The notes under the pieces: generated by a model
The model's input: only the letters and a program-made list of their open reading frames with translations
What the model was told of the DNA's origin: nothing
Databases searched by the model: none
Program-made: the position numbers and the translations under genes
DNA from: a virus
Direction: 5' to 3' (one strand)
Virus record (IMG/VR): IMGVR_UViG_3300044675_004455
Location: 1 to 42,792 of that record
Length of the DNA stretch: 42,792 nucleotides
Shown: piece by piece, positions 13,784-22,131 of the stretch
Numbering within the stretch: the stretch's first letter is position 1
Layout: the number at the start of each line of letters is the position of its first letter

Positions 13784-14503
13784 TTATTTTTCGAACACAC
13801 CCTTTTTAATCATTCTACCTAATATTCTTGCACATGCTATATCCAATGCTTTCTTTGTAGATGTTCCAATGGTTGATTGATTAAATTTAACCTCATCCAC
13901 AGTTGCATCTGAAAGAAGTGATAATTCTCTTGTTGTAATCGCTTCACCCAATCCACTTGCTGCTATGATTTCACCTGTCTCTGCATTTGTAAAACGAACT
14001 TGTAAACCTAAACGAGTTACTACTTTATTCTTAACACCATTACTTAAATTTACTGTCTCATCTTCGGATACTGAAAAATCATACACTTCAATTTCTACAA
14101 AATAATGTGCTAATCTAATCTTTCCTCTACCATCTAACTTATCTTGTGAAATACCAGATTGAGAAGCTTGAAACTGCTTCACCATACGATTTTTAATTTC
14201 TGTCTTATCCTCCGTAAACGTAAACCTGTTAAGATTCTCCAAATATTCCATCGTGATATTAGCCACACCCAAACCCACTTTCTTTTCTTTGAGTTCAGGA
14301 TATTGCTCATAAACTTCATCACCAATACCACATTTGAGAATCTGTATTGGGATTTGTTTACCTTCATAATCTAAGAATTGACTAATGTCTACTTTTGTTT
14401 CGAATGAAGCTTTGTAATTTTCTGTCTTTGTTGTTCCCACAGTTTGGGCAATGGCAACATTGCTTAGTAAAACACCAAGCAAAAATACTAATAATTGTTT
14501 CAT
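13784..14503 (-). CDS. csgG-like: CsgG-like secreted protein
   Basis: 239 residues. A signal peptide MKQLLVFLLGVLLSNVAIAQ/T has no lipobox Cys, unlike the lipoprotein CsgG of enteric curli systems. The mature part follows the CsgG/HfaB pattern: VGLGVANITMEYL, VEIEVYDFSVSE, VTRLGLQVRFTNAETGEIIAASGLGEA, then a helix KKALDIACARILGRMI. CsgG forms a ring-shaped outer-membrane pore that exports curli subunits. Phage copies of unknown role exist. The VKFNQSTIGTSTKKA segment resembles GKFNQQSLSNAIKKA in the protein at 23796-24452, indicating a distant paralogue. No curlin-type repeat substrate was recognised. Confidence 0.78.
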   Translation of the reverse strand: MKQLLVFLLGVLLSNVAIAQTVGTTKTENYKASFETKVDISQFLDYEGKQIPIQILKCGIGDEVYEQYPELKEKKVGLGVANITMEYLENLNRFTFTEDKTEIKNRMVKQFQASQSGISQDKLDGRGKIRLAHYFVEIEVYDFSVSEDETVNLSNGVKNKVVTRLGLQVRFTNAETGEIIAASGLGEAITTRELSLLSDATVDEVKFNQSTIGTSTKKALDIACARILGRMIKKGVFEK

Positions 14504-14512
14504 ATATTTTTT

Positions 14513-15256
14513 TTATGGATTCCATTTATTTAATGCACTTATATAATTACTTGTCATATGGTCTTTAACTGTCTGGCCAGTGAAAACTGCTTTAAGGTAA
14601 TCACCTACTCTTTGCCAATCAATCATCCATTTTTTAATATTACCCTCATCATCAATTCGTAATTCGGTATTAACATGATGATATCCAATATTTGGTGCAC
14701 GAGTAACAACATCTAAATTATGAACTATTCTTAGGGATTCTATCGGTGATTTATCAAAGTTTTGTTTAAATATTTTATTTCCAACTCTTGGACTACCAAT
14801 GGTACAGCATATAATTTTATTTGATTTGTAAATCGAATAAATCTCATATGCAGATAAGGTTGAAACTGCAGCACCCAAACTATGACCACACACAATAATA
14901 TTATCTATTGAATGTTCTTGACCTAAGTTTTTAAGTGCAACATCTAACGCCTGATATGTTTTATCTTTAACTGCTTCCCACGATGATTTGAATCCAATAT
15001 GAACCTTTTCACCTTCTTCAATGAAAGGAACTTTATCAATTGATGCATCATTTTGGAAATCCTTTTTAGATGAACTGCCTCTCCAAACAATATAAATTGA
15101 TTTATCTTTTGTTGCAACGAATCCCTGAGTATCGGATTTTTTATCCTCAATCCACTTAACTAATTTTAAACCCAATGATTTAAAATCGATGTCTTTTTGT
15201 TCGGAATAAACTTTTTCAGTTAAACCAACATTGTATAATATTTCTTCTTTTGTCAT
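14513..15256 (-). CDS. Class 3 lipase (alpha/beta hydrolase)
   Basis: 247 residues from the ATG at 15256, chosen because it avoids the overlap created by the longer frame. The Lipase_3 pattern is intact: IYIVWRGSSS oxyanion region (55-63), VCGHSLGAA with S126, the acidic residue in NLDVVTRAP (D182) and H233 in KDHMTSNYI. It should hydrolyse acylglycerols or phospholipids. There is no signal peptide. It follows the tail-collar gene by 4 bases, so virion association or intracellular lipid attack at lysis are both possible. Confidence 0.85.
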   Translation of the reverse strand: MTKEEILYNVGLTEKVYSEQKDIDFKSLGLKLVKWIEDKKSDTQGFVATKDKSIYIVWRGSSSKKDFQNDASIDKVPFIEEGEKVHIGFKSSWEAVKDKTYQALDVALKNLGQEHSIDNIIVCGHSLGAAVSTLSAYEIYSIYKSNKIICCTIGSPRVGNKIFKQNFDKSPIESLRIVHNLDVVTRAPNIGYHHVNTELRIDDEGNIKKWMIDWQRVGDYLKAVFTGQTVKDHMTSNYISALNKWNP

Positions 15257-15260
15257 AGTA

Positions 15261-15500
15261 TTATTGTCTTGATGGGTATACACCTTCCACACACATAATA
15301 TATTTCATATTCTCATTGGGAGGGGTTAATTTAGGTAAAGCAAATGTCATTGATTGATAATTACCACCATATGTATTATCAAGTATTGAATACAATGCTT
15401 GATATTGATTTATTGGTAATAACTGTCCATTACATTCCATATATCCTTGTGGAGTAAAGTTTCCACCGAATAATTTAATAATTCCTATTAATTCGTCCAT
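15261..15500 (-). CDS. Tail-collar domain protein
   Basis: 79 residues matching the phage tail collar/microcystin-dependent protein family: MDELIGIIKLFGGNFTPQGY, ECNGQLLPINQYQALYSILDNTYGG and MTFALPKL, then a short tail. Complete proteins of this kind are usually 150-180 residues; this one holds the N-terminal collar unit and little else, so it is a compact version. It probably sits on a tail fibre or baseplate. The preceding gene is 2 bases away and the lipase follows within 4 bases. Confidence 0.82.
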   Translation of the reverse strand: MDELIGIIKLFGGNFTPQGYMECNGQLLPINQYQALYSILDNTYGGNYQSMTFALPKLTPPNENMKYIMCVEGVYPSRQ

Positions 15501-15502
15501 CT

Positions 15503-16570
15503 TTATTTTGTTTTAGGTTGTTTACTTTTCTTTAAAAATATATCCAAAATTGTTTTGGGACAATATTCTACAAGTAATATTAAACCCTTTCTCAATGTGG
15601 GGTTTTTTACTACGTGATTTAAAATTTCTTTAATAACCTCTTTAATAGCGAAATTTTTAGTGTCAAAATATGTTCCATCAAAATATCTTGGACTTGTTCC
15701 CTCACCATCTGGAGAACCATGATGAGCGTTTATAGAAGTACGCCAATAATCAGCGTGATTTTGCCATTCAGGGACTGAAACTAATTCAGGTGAATCAAAA
15801 AATAAGTTCCACGATAATACATTACCCTTTTGTAGCATATTACCAGTAGCTAAGTTAAAAATATCTAAAAAATATTGATTGAACTTATCTAGTTTGGTAT
15901 CGTTTGTAGGAACTATTCCTCCTATTTCTACATTGATATGTCCTGTTGTAAATGCTTCTTCTTTTATAGCAAATTGTGGATTTTTAAATCTTGGAGATAA
16001 ACCTTTTCCAAGTTGGAATATTGGTTCTTTAGGATTTCCTGGTAGATGTGTTGAAACACGAATTGCGTTTTCTTTGTCAATAGGGTATTTATGAGCACTA
16101 TATTTTAATAATGGCCATATTGCTTTTAAATGACTACCTTGATGTTCACTTGGTGTTAGCCAAATTTTTCCCTCAACCATCATATCTGCAGCTATTTCTT
16201 TTGTAGTTTCATTTACCCACCCTCTTTGTCCAGTAACTGTTACCTCAACATTGATACAAATTTCATCGCCAACCCACATCCCCTGCTGAGGACAGATTAT
16301 AGAATAAATTCTACCTTCATTAGTATATCCTATTCTAGAAATATAAGGAGCAAATTGTACATAACAACGTTTTGGGTCTTTTTTCCCATTTAGGGTATTC
16401 CAACTAAACATTGGCCATTTAACACCCCATTGTCTTTGTAGTAAATTAATGTTATCCATATTACCCAACATAGGTAATGAAGTTAAATCCGTAGTAGGAT
16501 ATAACATTTGCTTTTGATTTTTAGATGGAAACCCACCTTGCCAACCTGCAGGAATTTGTTCTTTTGTCAT
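15503..16570 (-). CDS. Unknown 355-residue protein upstream of tail collar
   Basis: I do not recognise the family. The protein has no signal peptide or membrane segment. It is mixed alpha/beta and Trp-rich (FPSKNQKQMLYP, CYVQFAPYISRIGYTNEGR, WQNHADYWRTSINAHHGSP, then a basic KKSKQPKTK end). Two neighbouring His residues (NAHHGS) and the Asp/Glu-rich surrounding could form a metal or catalytic site, but nothing confirms it. It starts the operon just after the terminator at 16591-16614 and is followed 2 bases later by the tail-collar gene, so a virion or tail role is the simplest guess. Confidence 0.6.
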   Translation of the reverse strand: MTKEQIPAGWQGGFPSKNQKQMLYPTTDLTSLPMLGNMDNINLLQRQWGVKWPMFSWNTLNGKKDPKRCYVQFAPYISRIGYTNEGRIYSIICPQQGMWVGDEICINVEVTVTGQRGWVNETTKEIAADMMVEGKIWLTPSEHQGSHLKAIWPLLKYSAHKYPIDKENAIRVSTHLPGNPKEPIFQLGKGLSPRFKNPQFAIKEEAFTTGHINVEIGGIVPTNDTKLDKFNQYFLDIFNLATGNMLQKGNVLSWNLFFDSPELVSVPEWQNHADYWRTSINAHHGSPDGEGTSPRYFDGTYFDTKNFAIKEVIKEILNHVVKNPTLRKGLILLVEYCPKTILDIFLKKSKQPKTK

Positions 16571-16580
16571 AATATTTTTA

Positions 16581-16588
16581 TATAAATA
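16581..16588 (-). promoter_or_regulatory. TATTTATA box before start
   Basis: Coding strand TATTTATA ends 10 bases before the ATG at 16570, right after the terminator T-tract. Same arrangement as at 12298-12305. Confidence 0.3.
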
Positions 16589-16590
16589 TA

Positions 16591-16614
16591 AAAAAGGGAG
16601 AAAATCTCCCTTTT
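16591..16614 (-). terminator. Rho-independent terminator
   Basis: Coding strand AAAAGGGAGA, loop TTT, TCTCCCTTTT forms a perfect 10-base stem followed by a T/A-rich run. It lies in the 45-base gap after the gene ending at 16616 and ends the surface-protein operon. Confidence 0.9.
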
Positions 16615-16615
16615 A

Positions 16616-16897
16616 TTAACCCAATTCTTCTTCGAATGGTTCTTCTTTTGGTTGTTGTTTTGGTTCTTCTTTTTTACTACTAAACATTTTACCTACTTCG
16701 GCAATACCAAAAGCACCTAATGTTATGTACATAAATGAATTGTAAATAAATTCATTTACAAGTAATTCTTTTCCTAAATACCCAGTTACCAAATCAGTAA
16801 CTGCAAATGCTGTCATTACAATAAATGATGCAAACCCTACGATTGTTTTCTCATTCAAATCATTTGAATCTTTGAAAATATCAGTAAATTTAGCCAT
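16616..16897 (-). CDS. Small two-helix membrane protein (holin-like candidate)
   Basis: 93 residues with two hydrophobic segments, TIVGFASFIVMTAFAVTDL (about 18-37) and FMYITLGAFGIAEVGKMF (about 54-72), and a charged Lys/Glu/Pro-rich tail ending EEPFEEELG. Size and topology fit a class II holin, but the endolysin lies far away and many phage membrane proteins look the same. It is the last gene of the surface operon before the terminator. Confidence 0.55.
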   Translation of the reverse strand: MAKFTDIFKDSNDLNEKTIVGFASFIVMTAFAVTDLVTGYLGKELLVNEFIYNSFMYITLGAFGIAEVGKMFSSKKEEPKQQPKEEPFEEELG

Positions 16898-16943
16898 AGT
16901 CTTTTTTCCTTTTTTTTAATTATGAAACTATGTAACCTTTATT

Positions 16944-17567
16944 TTATCCTACTTGTTCGGCATCTTCATCTCTGATTTTGCCACATTTTAAACATTCTTC
17001 TTCACCGTCACCATCTAAATCTCCCCATACGTGCTCACATTGTCTATGTGCGAAGTACATATCAATTTTACCATCACCATCAAAATCTATACCATCCATT
17101 ATACCATCACCATCTTCATCAACTTCAATACCAATTCTCGGTTGAACATTTGGTACTTGTTCAAATGTATCGTTTACCTTTTCTATTTTTGAGTTTTCAA
17201 TAGCGGTTTGAAACGCCTCAGGTATTATTGGCGTGTTGTTTGGCGGAGTTACAGGCATATCAGCAGTGTTACTCATCGATGTACCATCTTCCTCATCCAT
17301 CTTTTGAACTAACATCTTATCCTTATCGGTATCACTAAACCAATAGTCAATGATTTTACCATAAGAACCAATGAATGCTCCTAATAACAATAATAAAAGT
17401 TCTTTCCACTCTCCTTCTATTGATGATTTACTTAATATAGCGAAGAACATTCCCCCTACAATAAACATAAAACCACCCAATACCAATGCGGTGATGTACC
17501 ATCTTCTGGCCATCATATTACTTAATAAATCTTTAAAACCACTTGGTGTTTCTTTATTTTCTGACAT
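16944..17567 (-). CDS. Membrane protein with EF-hand-like and zinc-ribbon-like tail
   Basis: 207 residues. Two membrane segments lie near 22-45 and 54-72 (ITALVLGGFMFIVGGMFFAIL, LLLLLLGAFIGSYGKI), followed by a linker. Residues 147-170 carry calcium-loop patterns DEDGDGIMDGID and DFDGDGKIDMYF. The tail CEHVWGDLDGDGEEECLKCGK has a third acidic loop placed within a C-x-H and C-x-x-C frame, a possible zinc ribbon. The N-terminal half resembles holin-like phage membrane proteins. The soluble half probably binds metal ions; its partner is unknown. Confidence 0.6.
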   Translation of the reverse strand: MSENKETPSGFKDLLSNMMARRWYITALVLGGFMFIVGGMFFAILSKSSIEGEWKELLLLLLGAFIGSYGKIIDYWFSDTDKDKMLVQKMDEEDGTSMSNTADMPVTPPNNTPIIPEAFQTAIENSKIEKVNDTFEQVPNVQPRIGIEVDEDGDGIMDGIDFDGDGKIDMYFAHRQCEHVWGDLDGDGEEECLKCGKIRDEDAEQVG

Positions 17568-17592
17568 TTTTAATTATTTTTTATATTTTAAA

Positions 17593-17895
17593 TTACCACT
17601 TAGGGGCTTCTTCTTTGAATTCATCACCTTCTTTTTTCTTTGGTTTTGGTGTCGGTGCTGGTTTAGCACTACCATCTCCACCTTTGTTGATGATTATAGT
17701 CTTACCTGATGCTTGTTGTGGTGCAGCTTGATTAATATTGATTATTGGTGCTGCTTGTTGAACCGGTGCTTCATCTTTTTCACCCGTAATAATTTTTGTT
17801 ACATATGCTGCAATACCTAATGATATTGTACTTACAACTGTGATTAGAATACCTTTAAAAGATTTTCCTGTTGATTCCTCTTGTTCTTCTGCCAT
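17593..17895 (-). CDS. Single-pass membrane protein with Pro/Ala-rich tail
   Basis: 100 residues. One hydrophobic helix, GILITVVSTISLGIAAYVTKII (about 14-35), follows an acidic N-terminus. The rest is Gln/Ala/Pro-rich (APIININQAAPQQ), with IIINKGGDGSAKPAP and a Lys/Glu-rich end. No enzymatic motif. An AGGAG site lies 8 bases before the start. It is placed between a lipoprotein gene and the EF-hand-like membrane protein and may bridge the inner membrane to a periplasmic partner. Confidence 0.6.
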   Translation of the reverse strand: MAEEQEESTGKSFKGILITVVSTISLGIAAYVTKIITGEKDEAPVQQAAPIININQAAPQQASGKTIIINKGGDGSAKPAPTPKPKKKEGDEFKEEAPKW

Positions 17896-17903
17896 TGTTA
17901 ATT

Positions 17904-17908
17904 CTCCT
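17904..17908 (-). promoter_or_regulatory. Shine-Dalgarno AGGAG
   Basis: AGGAG lies 8 bases before the ATG at 17895. A TATAAATA on the coding strand (17915-17908) directly precedes it, overlapping the upstream stop codon. Confidence 0.5.
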
Positions 17909-17910
17909 AT

Positions 17911-18282
17911 TTATAGTTTGTTAAAATCCGTTATTCCTAATTGGTTGCCCTTTGCATCAAATAATCCTACTCTATATGCAGATGATGGTAAAGCAGTTGT
18001 ATATACTTTTAATATATTATCACCAACTTTTACATCACTTGTTGATTTAGATACTACTCTATTAGCAATATCAAAAATCTTTATAGTTACAGTTTGTGCT
18101 ACATCACTTTTTACATTCATAGATACTTCCGATGTTACGAATGGTGATTGTAATTTAATACCAACCGCATTAGCTATTTTTAAATTATCAGTAGCCTCAG
18201 GTCTGATTGGTTCTATTAAATCATCCTTATAACAACCTGTTAATAATACTGATAATGCAATTATTGAAATTAATTTTTTCAT
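17911..18282 (-). CDS. Lipoprotein with FlgD/T9SS-tail-like domain
   Basis: 123 residues. The signal peptide ends in a good lipobox, LLTGC (Cys at residue 17). The C-terminal 70 residues (TVTIKIFDIANRVVSKS, GDNILKVYTTALPSSAYRVGLFDAKGN) follow the beta-sandwich pattern of type IX secretion sorting tails and FlgD-Ig domains. A lipid anchor plus a sorting-tail-like domain is unusual, since the tail normally ends a longer cargo. The next gene (18293-18634) has the same plan, so they appear to be tandem duplicates. Confidence 0.7.
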   Translation of the reverse strand: MKKLISIIALSVLLTGCYKDDLIEPIRPEATDNLKIANAVGIKLQSPFVTSEVSMNVKSDVAQTVTIKIFDIANRVVSKSTSDVKVGDNILKVYTTALPSSAYRVGLFDAKGNQLGITDFNKL

Positions 18283-18292
18283 ATGGTTTCCC

Positions 18293-18634
18293 TTATTTGG
18301 TTATTATTGTTGTTTTACCTATTTCTTTTTTAGTAACATCTTCTAATAACAAATATAAATATTGAGATTGTATTGAATTCGTATAAATCTTCTTTATATT
18401 TTCACCACTTTGACCGGTGAATCGTTCCCTACTTACAACTTGTCCACTTTCTTTATCAATTAAAGTTAAAGTATACACTCCGGTTGATGGTAAATCAAAG
18501 TAAATAGATTGTCCGTTCACTACTCTACTTTCCTTTACACTAAATATTTTTTCAACGGGCATAATTGGGGTTGGTATATCTACCTTATTACACCCCCAAA
18601 ATAAAACCACTAATATAAATAATATCTTTTTCAT
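18293..18634 (-). CDS. Lipoprotein, tandem relative of the preceding protein
   Basis: 113 residues. The signal peptide MKKILFILVVLFWGC ends in a lipobox-like WGC (Cys at 15). The remainder repeats the neighbour's plan: STGVYTLTLIDKESGQVVS, GENIKKIYTNSIQSQYLYLLLED, IGKTTIITK, similar to type IX sorting tails. The two genes are separated by 10 bases. Function unknown; a surface adaptor is possible. The start overlaps the barrel gene's stop by one base. Confidence 0.65.
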   Translation of the reverse strand: MKKILFILVVLFWGCNKVDIPTPIMPVEKIFSVKESRVVNGQSIYFDLPSTGVYTLTLIDKESGQVVSRERFTGQSGENIKKIYTNSIQSQYLYLLLEDVTKKEIGKTTIITK

Positions 18635-19533
18635 TAAAATTGAAAGTTTGTTCCTATCATAAATAGGATTGGGTTACTCTTTTTATATCCAACTGATTCA
18701 CTTAATTTATCCCAAGTTGTATTATATCTGATATTAGTGTTCAATATAAATCTTTTGGTTATTTTCCAATCCATAGATGTACCATAATATAAGTCTAAAT
18801 TGAAATCATCTACATATGCTAAATCCGATACCGTTCCATCTTTGAATACTTTGTAGATATCACTCATTGCAAATATTTGTGGTGATATATTTACTCTTTT
18901 TGTTTTTAATGTATAGGTGTACATTGCCATACCTCTATAAGTCATTTCACTTGATGCCGGTATTTGTGGATATATTAAATCTTTAAAATCACCATTTGCA
19001 TCTACTGTATATTTTCCTTCCCACTCACCCTGATAAATTCCCCAAAATGATTTTGAAGCAATTAAACTATATCCAAATGTCCCAAATTTTTTAGTTCTGA
19101 ATACATCGATGAATGATAGTGTAATATCTTTTTGAAAATCAAAATCGGTTGAATAGAATGATTGTAATGTAGTAGTTCTTTTTTCAGTATTTTTACTTAA
19201 ACCATACCCCACACCATAATAGTTCCATATAGGATTTATTGATGCTGCGAATGTATGTCCCCACTGCCCATTCATAGATGATTTATTATAACCCAAATTA
19301 AGAGTAGTAGATACTTGCCTTCCGATTAGACCTATTGAAAGATTTGATGATGACAGAACATCTTTTGAAAAATTAACATAGGATTGTAATATACCCACAT
19401 CGTTCCAATCATCACTTTCTCCAAATAATTCTTTTGGTGATAGTTGTAATGTATCAGGTTTTGATGGAGTTTGAGAATATCCCCATATTTGTACCATGAG
19501 TATAAAAATAAGAGTAATTATAAACTTTTTCAT
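18634..19533 (-). CDS. Outer-membrane beta-barrel protein
   Basis: 299 residues. A signal peptide ends near residue 20 (MVQIWGYSQ/T). The mature protein is a series of amphipathic strands (LSIGLIGRQVSTTLNLGYN, FGTFGYSLIASKSFWG, ISPQIFAMSDIYKV, TNIRYNTTWD) ending in GTNFQF, where the C-terminal aromatic residue is typical of barrels inserted by the Bam machinery. It shares motifs with the barrel of the 513-residue protein at 8496-10037. It may be a pore or receptor-like surface protein. No plug domain or TonB box was seen. Confidence 0.75.
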   Translation of the reverse strand: MKKFIITLIFILMVQIWGYSQTPSKPDTLQLSPKELFGESDDWNDVGILQSYVNFSKDVLSSSNLSIGLIGRQVSTTLNLGYNKSSMNGQWGHTFAASINPIWNYYGVGYGLSKNTEKRTTTLQSFYSTDFDFQKDITLSFIDVFRTKKFGTFGYSLIASKSFWGIYQGEWEGKYTVDANGDFKDLIYPQIPASSEMTYRGMAMYTYTLKTKRVNISPQIFAMSDIYKVFKDGTVSDLAYVDDFNLDLYYGTSMDWKITKRFILNTNIRYNTTWDKLSESVGYKKSNPILFMIGTNFQF

Positions 19534-19537
19534 TATG

Positions 19538-19822
19538 TTACAAGTTTAATAGTTTATTTTTCATCTCTTTGTAAAAAGCCGATTCAATAGTTCTCCCCTG
19601 CAGATAATCTTTTCGTTTATATTCACCATTAAATAACCATTTTTCAGTTTCAATATCATCTATTAGGTAGGCCACTTCCATATCTACTTCTTCTTCCGTA
19701 TATCGGAAACCATTATACCAGTTACCAGGAACTTGGTTAAAACACTTAACATTTACGATTTTATATTTTCCACCTTTAATGATAAAATTTTTCATTTCAT
19801 CATATCCAAAATTAAATTCCAT
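19538..19822 (-). CDS. Small protein of unknown function
   Basis: 94 residues, without signal peptide or membrane helix, acidic and Tyr/Phe-rich (MEFNFGYDEMKNFIIKGG, NWYNGFRYTEEEVD, EKWLFNGEYKRKDYLQGR). I recognise no family. It is inserted between two secreted proteins yet appears cytoplasmic, so it could be a chaperone or regulator for them. AGGAG lies 6 bases before its start, one of the clearest ribosome sites in the window. Confidence 0.6.
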   Translation of the reverse strand: MEFNFGYDEMKNFIIKGGKYKIVNVKCFNQVPGNWYNGFRYTEEEVDMEVAYLIDDIETEKWLFNGEYKRKDYLQGRTIESAFYKEMKNKLLNL

Positions 19823-19828
19823 AATTTT

Positions 19829-19833
19829 CTCCT
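19829..19833 (-). promoter_or_regulatory. Shine-Dalgarno AGGAG
   Basis: AGGAG at optimal 6-base spacing from the ATG at 19822. Confidence 0.6.
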
Positions 19834-19835
19834 TT

Positions 19836-22130
19836 TTAGTTTATTTTTATTTTTAATGTTTTTCCATCTTTATTAACTGCATCGGTTGTTGATATTGAAG
19901 TCAATCCTAATATTCCAGTTAATCCAATTTTTGGTACAAACGTTATTTTATATTCCGTTGTTTTATCTAATAGAGTTGACCCATCGGTTATCAATGAACC
20001 TAATGTAATATAAGTACCTCTATCAGTTCCAAAATTGGTTGGGTTTCCCTTAGTTGTAAATTCCACCTTCTCAAAACTTAACGAGGTATTATCATAGTTT
20101 AATTGAAATTGTGTTCCCACCACTTCTTGTTGTAATGGGTCTAATGATATTGTAACTATAACTTTATTACCTACGTTTTCACCCATAATTAAAGCATTTA
20201 CTTCATTTGAAACTGAATTAGTACTCAAACTCATAGTTCTAATAGAATTACCTGCAACACCGGTTACGGTTTGTTGTGCAGAATGAGATAAGTTTACATC
20301 ACCTTTCCAAGTAACATTTACATTGTATGAATTATTAAGTGTACCTGTGTTTAAACTAAACGGAAATAAACTTCTTGTTGAATTGAATTTGGTATTCCAA
20401 TTAGATTTAGTAATTCCATCATAATCTGATTTACTATAAAGTTTCATCAGAAAGGTTAATAGTGGGTTTTGTGTAAGTGGTTGAACTCCTGTCAAATGTT
20501 GTAATAGTTTGTATGTATCCGCCTCATTAAATACACCATTGCCATCAACATCCGCGTTCATAAATTGAATACCATTCGTAAATTCATTTCCACTTTCATT
20601 CCCAAAGAGTCCACCATTTGATAATTCTTTGAATGCAATAAACACATCCGATACGGTCACAATACTATTATACAAAGTGTTTAAATCCGTTTGATTGGTG
20701 TATGTTAATTCAATCCCATGTTCTTTATATGACATTGTTGGTGAGAAAGTAAATTCGGCCCTAGTTCCATACCAACCATCTTGTAATCTTAATTGAGCTT
20801 GAAATGTTGATGAAGTTATTTTTGTTGTTAAATTACCGGGCATTATATATGTTTTCCAAAATCCACTTACATTACTAATGGTAACCGGTCCATCATATAT
20901 GTCAAATAATTTAATTGATGTTATATCGTTTGGAGATACTCCCGTTCCATCAAATTCTCTTTCATCTATTAACAATTGATGTCCACCTAAAGTTGCATTA
21001 TATGGATTTATTATTGCCCATTCAACTTGTCCGGCAGATGTTAATGCTTTATATCCATTACCACTTACTTTTGCGGTGTCCAAATCATTTGTAATATCAA
21101 CCTTACCTAATCCACTTATTGCTCTTGATGTATTGGTTGTTGTACTCCATAGATTATTTACATATCTATTTGCCTTTGTTGAAAATTTAGTTTCATCTAT
21201 ATTACTACCAAAATCAAAATTAAATTTAGCTGTTAAAACTTCACCATTTGAATGGGATACGCTATTGGTGTAAAATTCAGTAAATGTAGCATCATCAGGA
21301 TTAGTCCAAGTTCCATATTCAATTATGTATGGATTAGTCCAATTGTTTGATAAGTCATTCCATGTTGATTGTCCGTTCCAATTTGTTACCGCATAGTTTT
21401 CACTACCATTAACACCATTTGGTTCACCTTGTGCCCAGTTGTTATATACGCCGGCAATGTTTCCATTAAGTTGTCCGTTTTGGGTTTTCATTACCGTTCC
21501 CTTTTCAGGTCCCGCATCAATTACCCATCTACCATCAATTACTTCATCCGTTGCCGCAAACCATATATTAGCTTGAGGAACATTAACATATATAAACGCA
21601 TTTTCATCGGCAGAAGTAATTGTTACCAAATAACCTTTTTGTCCTTTGAATGTTGATAATAATGATGCTGCTCTAGCACCAGTATAAGTTGTACCTGCCG
21701 TTACGGGTTTATAAAAATGACCATTTACACCATTGTAATAAAATCCTGTTGGATTGATTGTTGCAGCAACTGATAATTTTACATTACCAACTACTGAACC
21801 TGTGTTTATTTTTAGAGAAGCTAATGCAGTATTGATACTTGACATTGTACCCGTTATTACTAAACGAGTTTTATTACCACTTAAAGTAAATCCACTTGCT
21901 GCAGTTAGACCCGTTGTTGTATTTAATACAAATGTTGTACCTGTTGGGAATTCTACTAAACTGATTGATGCTAATAGAGTTGCTGTAGAACCGAATCCAC
22001 TTAAAATAAAACCACTTGCATCTTGTGCAGTTGTGGATGGTAAAAAAGATTTAGAGTCCGGAGCAGATACACTCTGTCCGAACCCTAAAAATGAAATAAA
22101 TAATAATAAAATTGTAACTAATTGTTTCAT
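19836..22130 (-). CDS. Secreted C-type lectin / dockerin-like / cohesin-like protein
   Basis: 764 residues from the ATG at 22130, chosen because it gives a clean signal peptide (MKQLVTILLLFISFLGFGQ) and lies one base past the upstream stop; the longer frame opens with TTG. Residues 136-273 are a C-type lectin domain with EPN (236-238) and WND (257-259), the usual sugar and calcium-binding pair. Residues 526-548 (NADVDGNGVFNEADTYKLL) match a dockerin EF-hand loop. Residues 650-764 resemble a cohesin-like beta-sandwich (VTISLDPLQQEVVGTQFQL, LNYDNTSLSFEKVEF). The C-terminal half is paralogous to the protein at 22132-23799. It probably binds glycans at the cell surface. Confidence 0.8.
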   Translation of the reverse strand: MKQLVTILLLFISFLGFGQSVSAPDSKSFLPSTTAQDASGFILSGFGSTATLLASISLVEFPTGTTFVLNTTTGLTAASGFTLSGNKTRLVITGTMSSINTALASLKINTGSVVGNVKLSVAATINPTGFYYNGVNGHFYKPVTAGTTYTGARAASLLSTFKGQKGYLVTITSADENAFIYVNVPQANIWFAATDEVIDGRWVIDAGPEKGTVMKTQNGQLNGNIAGVYNNWAQGEPNGVNGSENYAVTNWNGQSTWNDLSNNWTNPYIIEYGTWTNPDDATFTEFYTNSVSHSNGEVLTAKFNFDFGSNIDETKFSTKANRYVNNLWSTTTNTSRAISGLGKVDITNDLDTAKVSGNGYKALTSAGQVEWAIINPYNATLGGHQLLIDEREFDGTGVSPNDITSIKLFDIYDGPVTISNVSGFWKTYIMPGNLTTKITSSTFQAQLRLQDGWYGTRAEFTFSPTMSYKEHGIELTYTNQTDLNTLYNSIVTVSDVFIAFKELSNGGLFGNESGNEFTNGIQFMNADVDGNGVFNEADTYKLLQHLTGVQPLTQNPLLTFLMKLYSKSDYDGITKSNWNTKFNSTRSLFPFSLNTGTLNNSYNVNVTWKGDVNLSHSAQQTVTGVAGNSIRTMSLSTNSVSNEVNALIMGENVGNKVIVTISLDPLQQEVVGTQFQLNYDNTSLSFEKVEFTTKGNPTNFGTDRGTYITLGSLITDGSTLLDKTTEYKITFVPKIGLTGILGLTSISTTDAVNKDGKTLKIKIN

Positions 22131-22131
22131 A

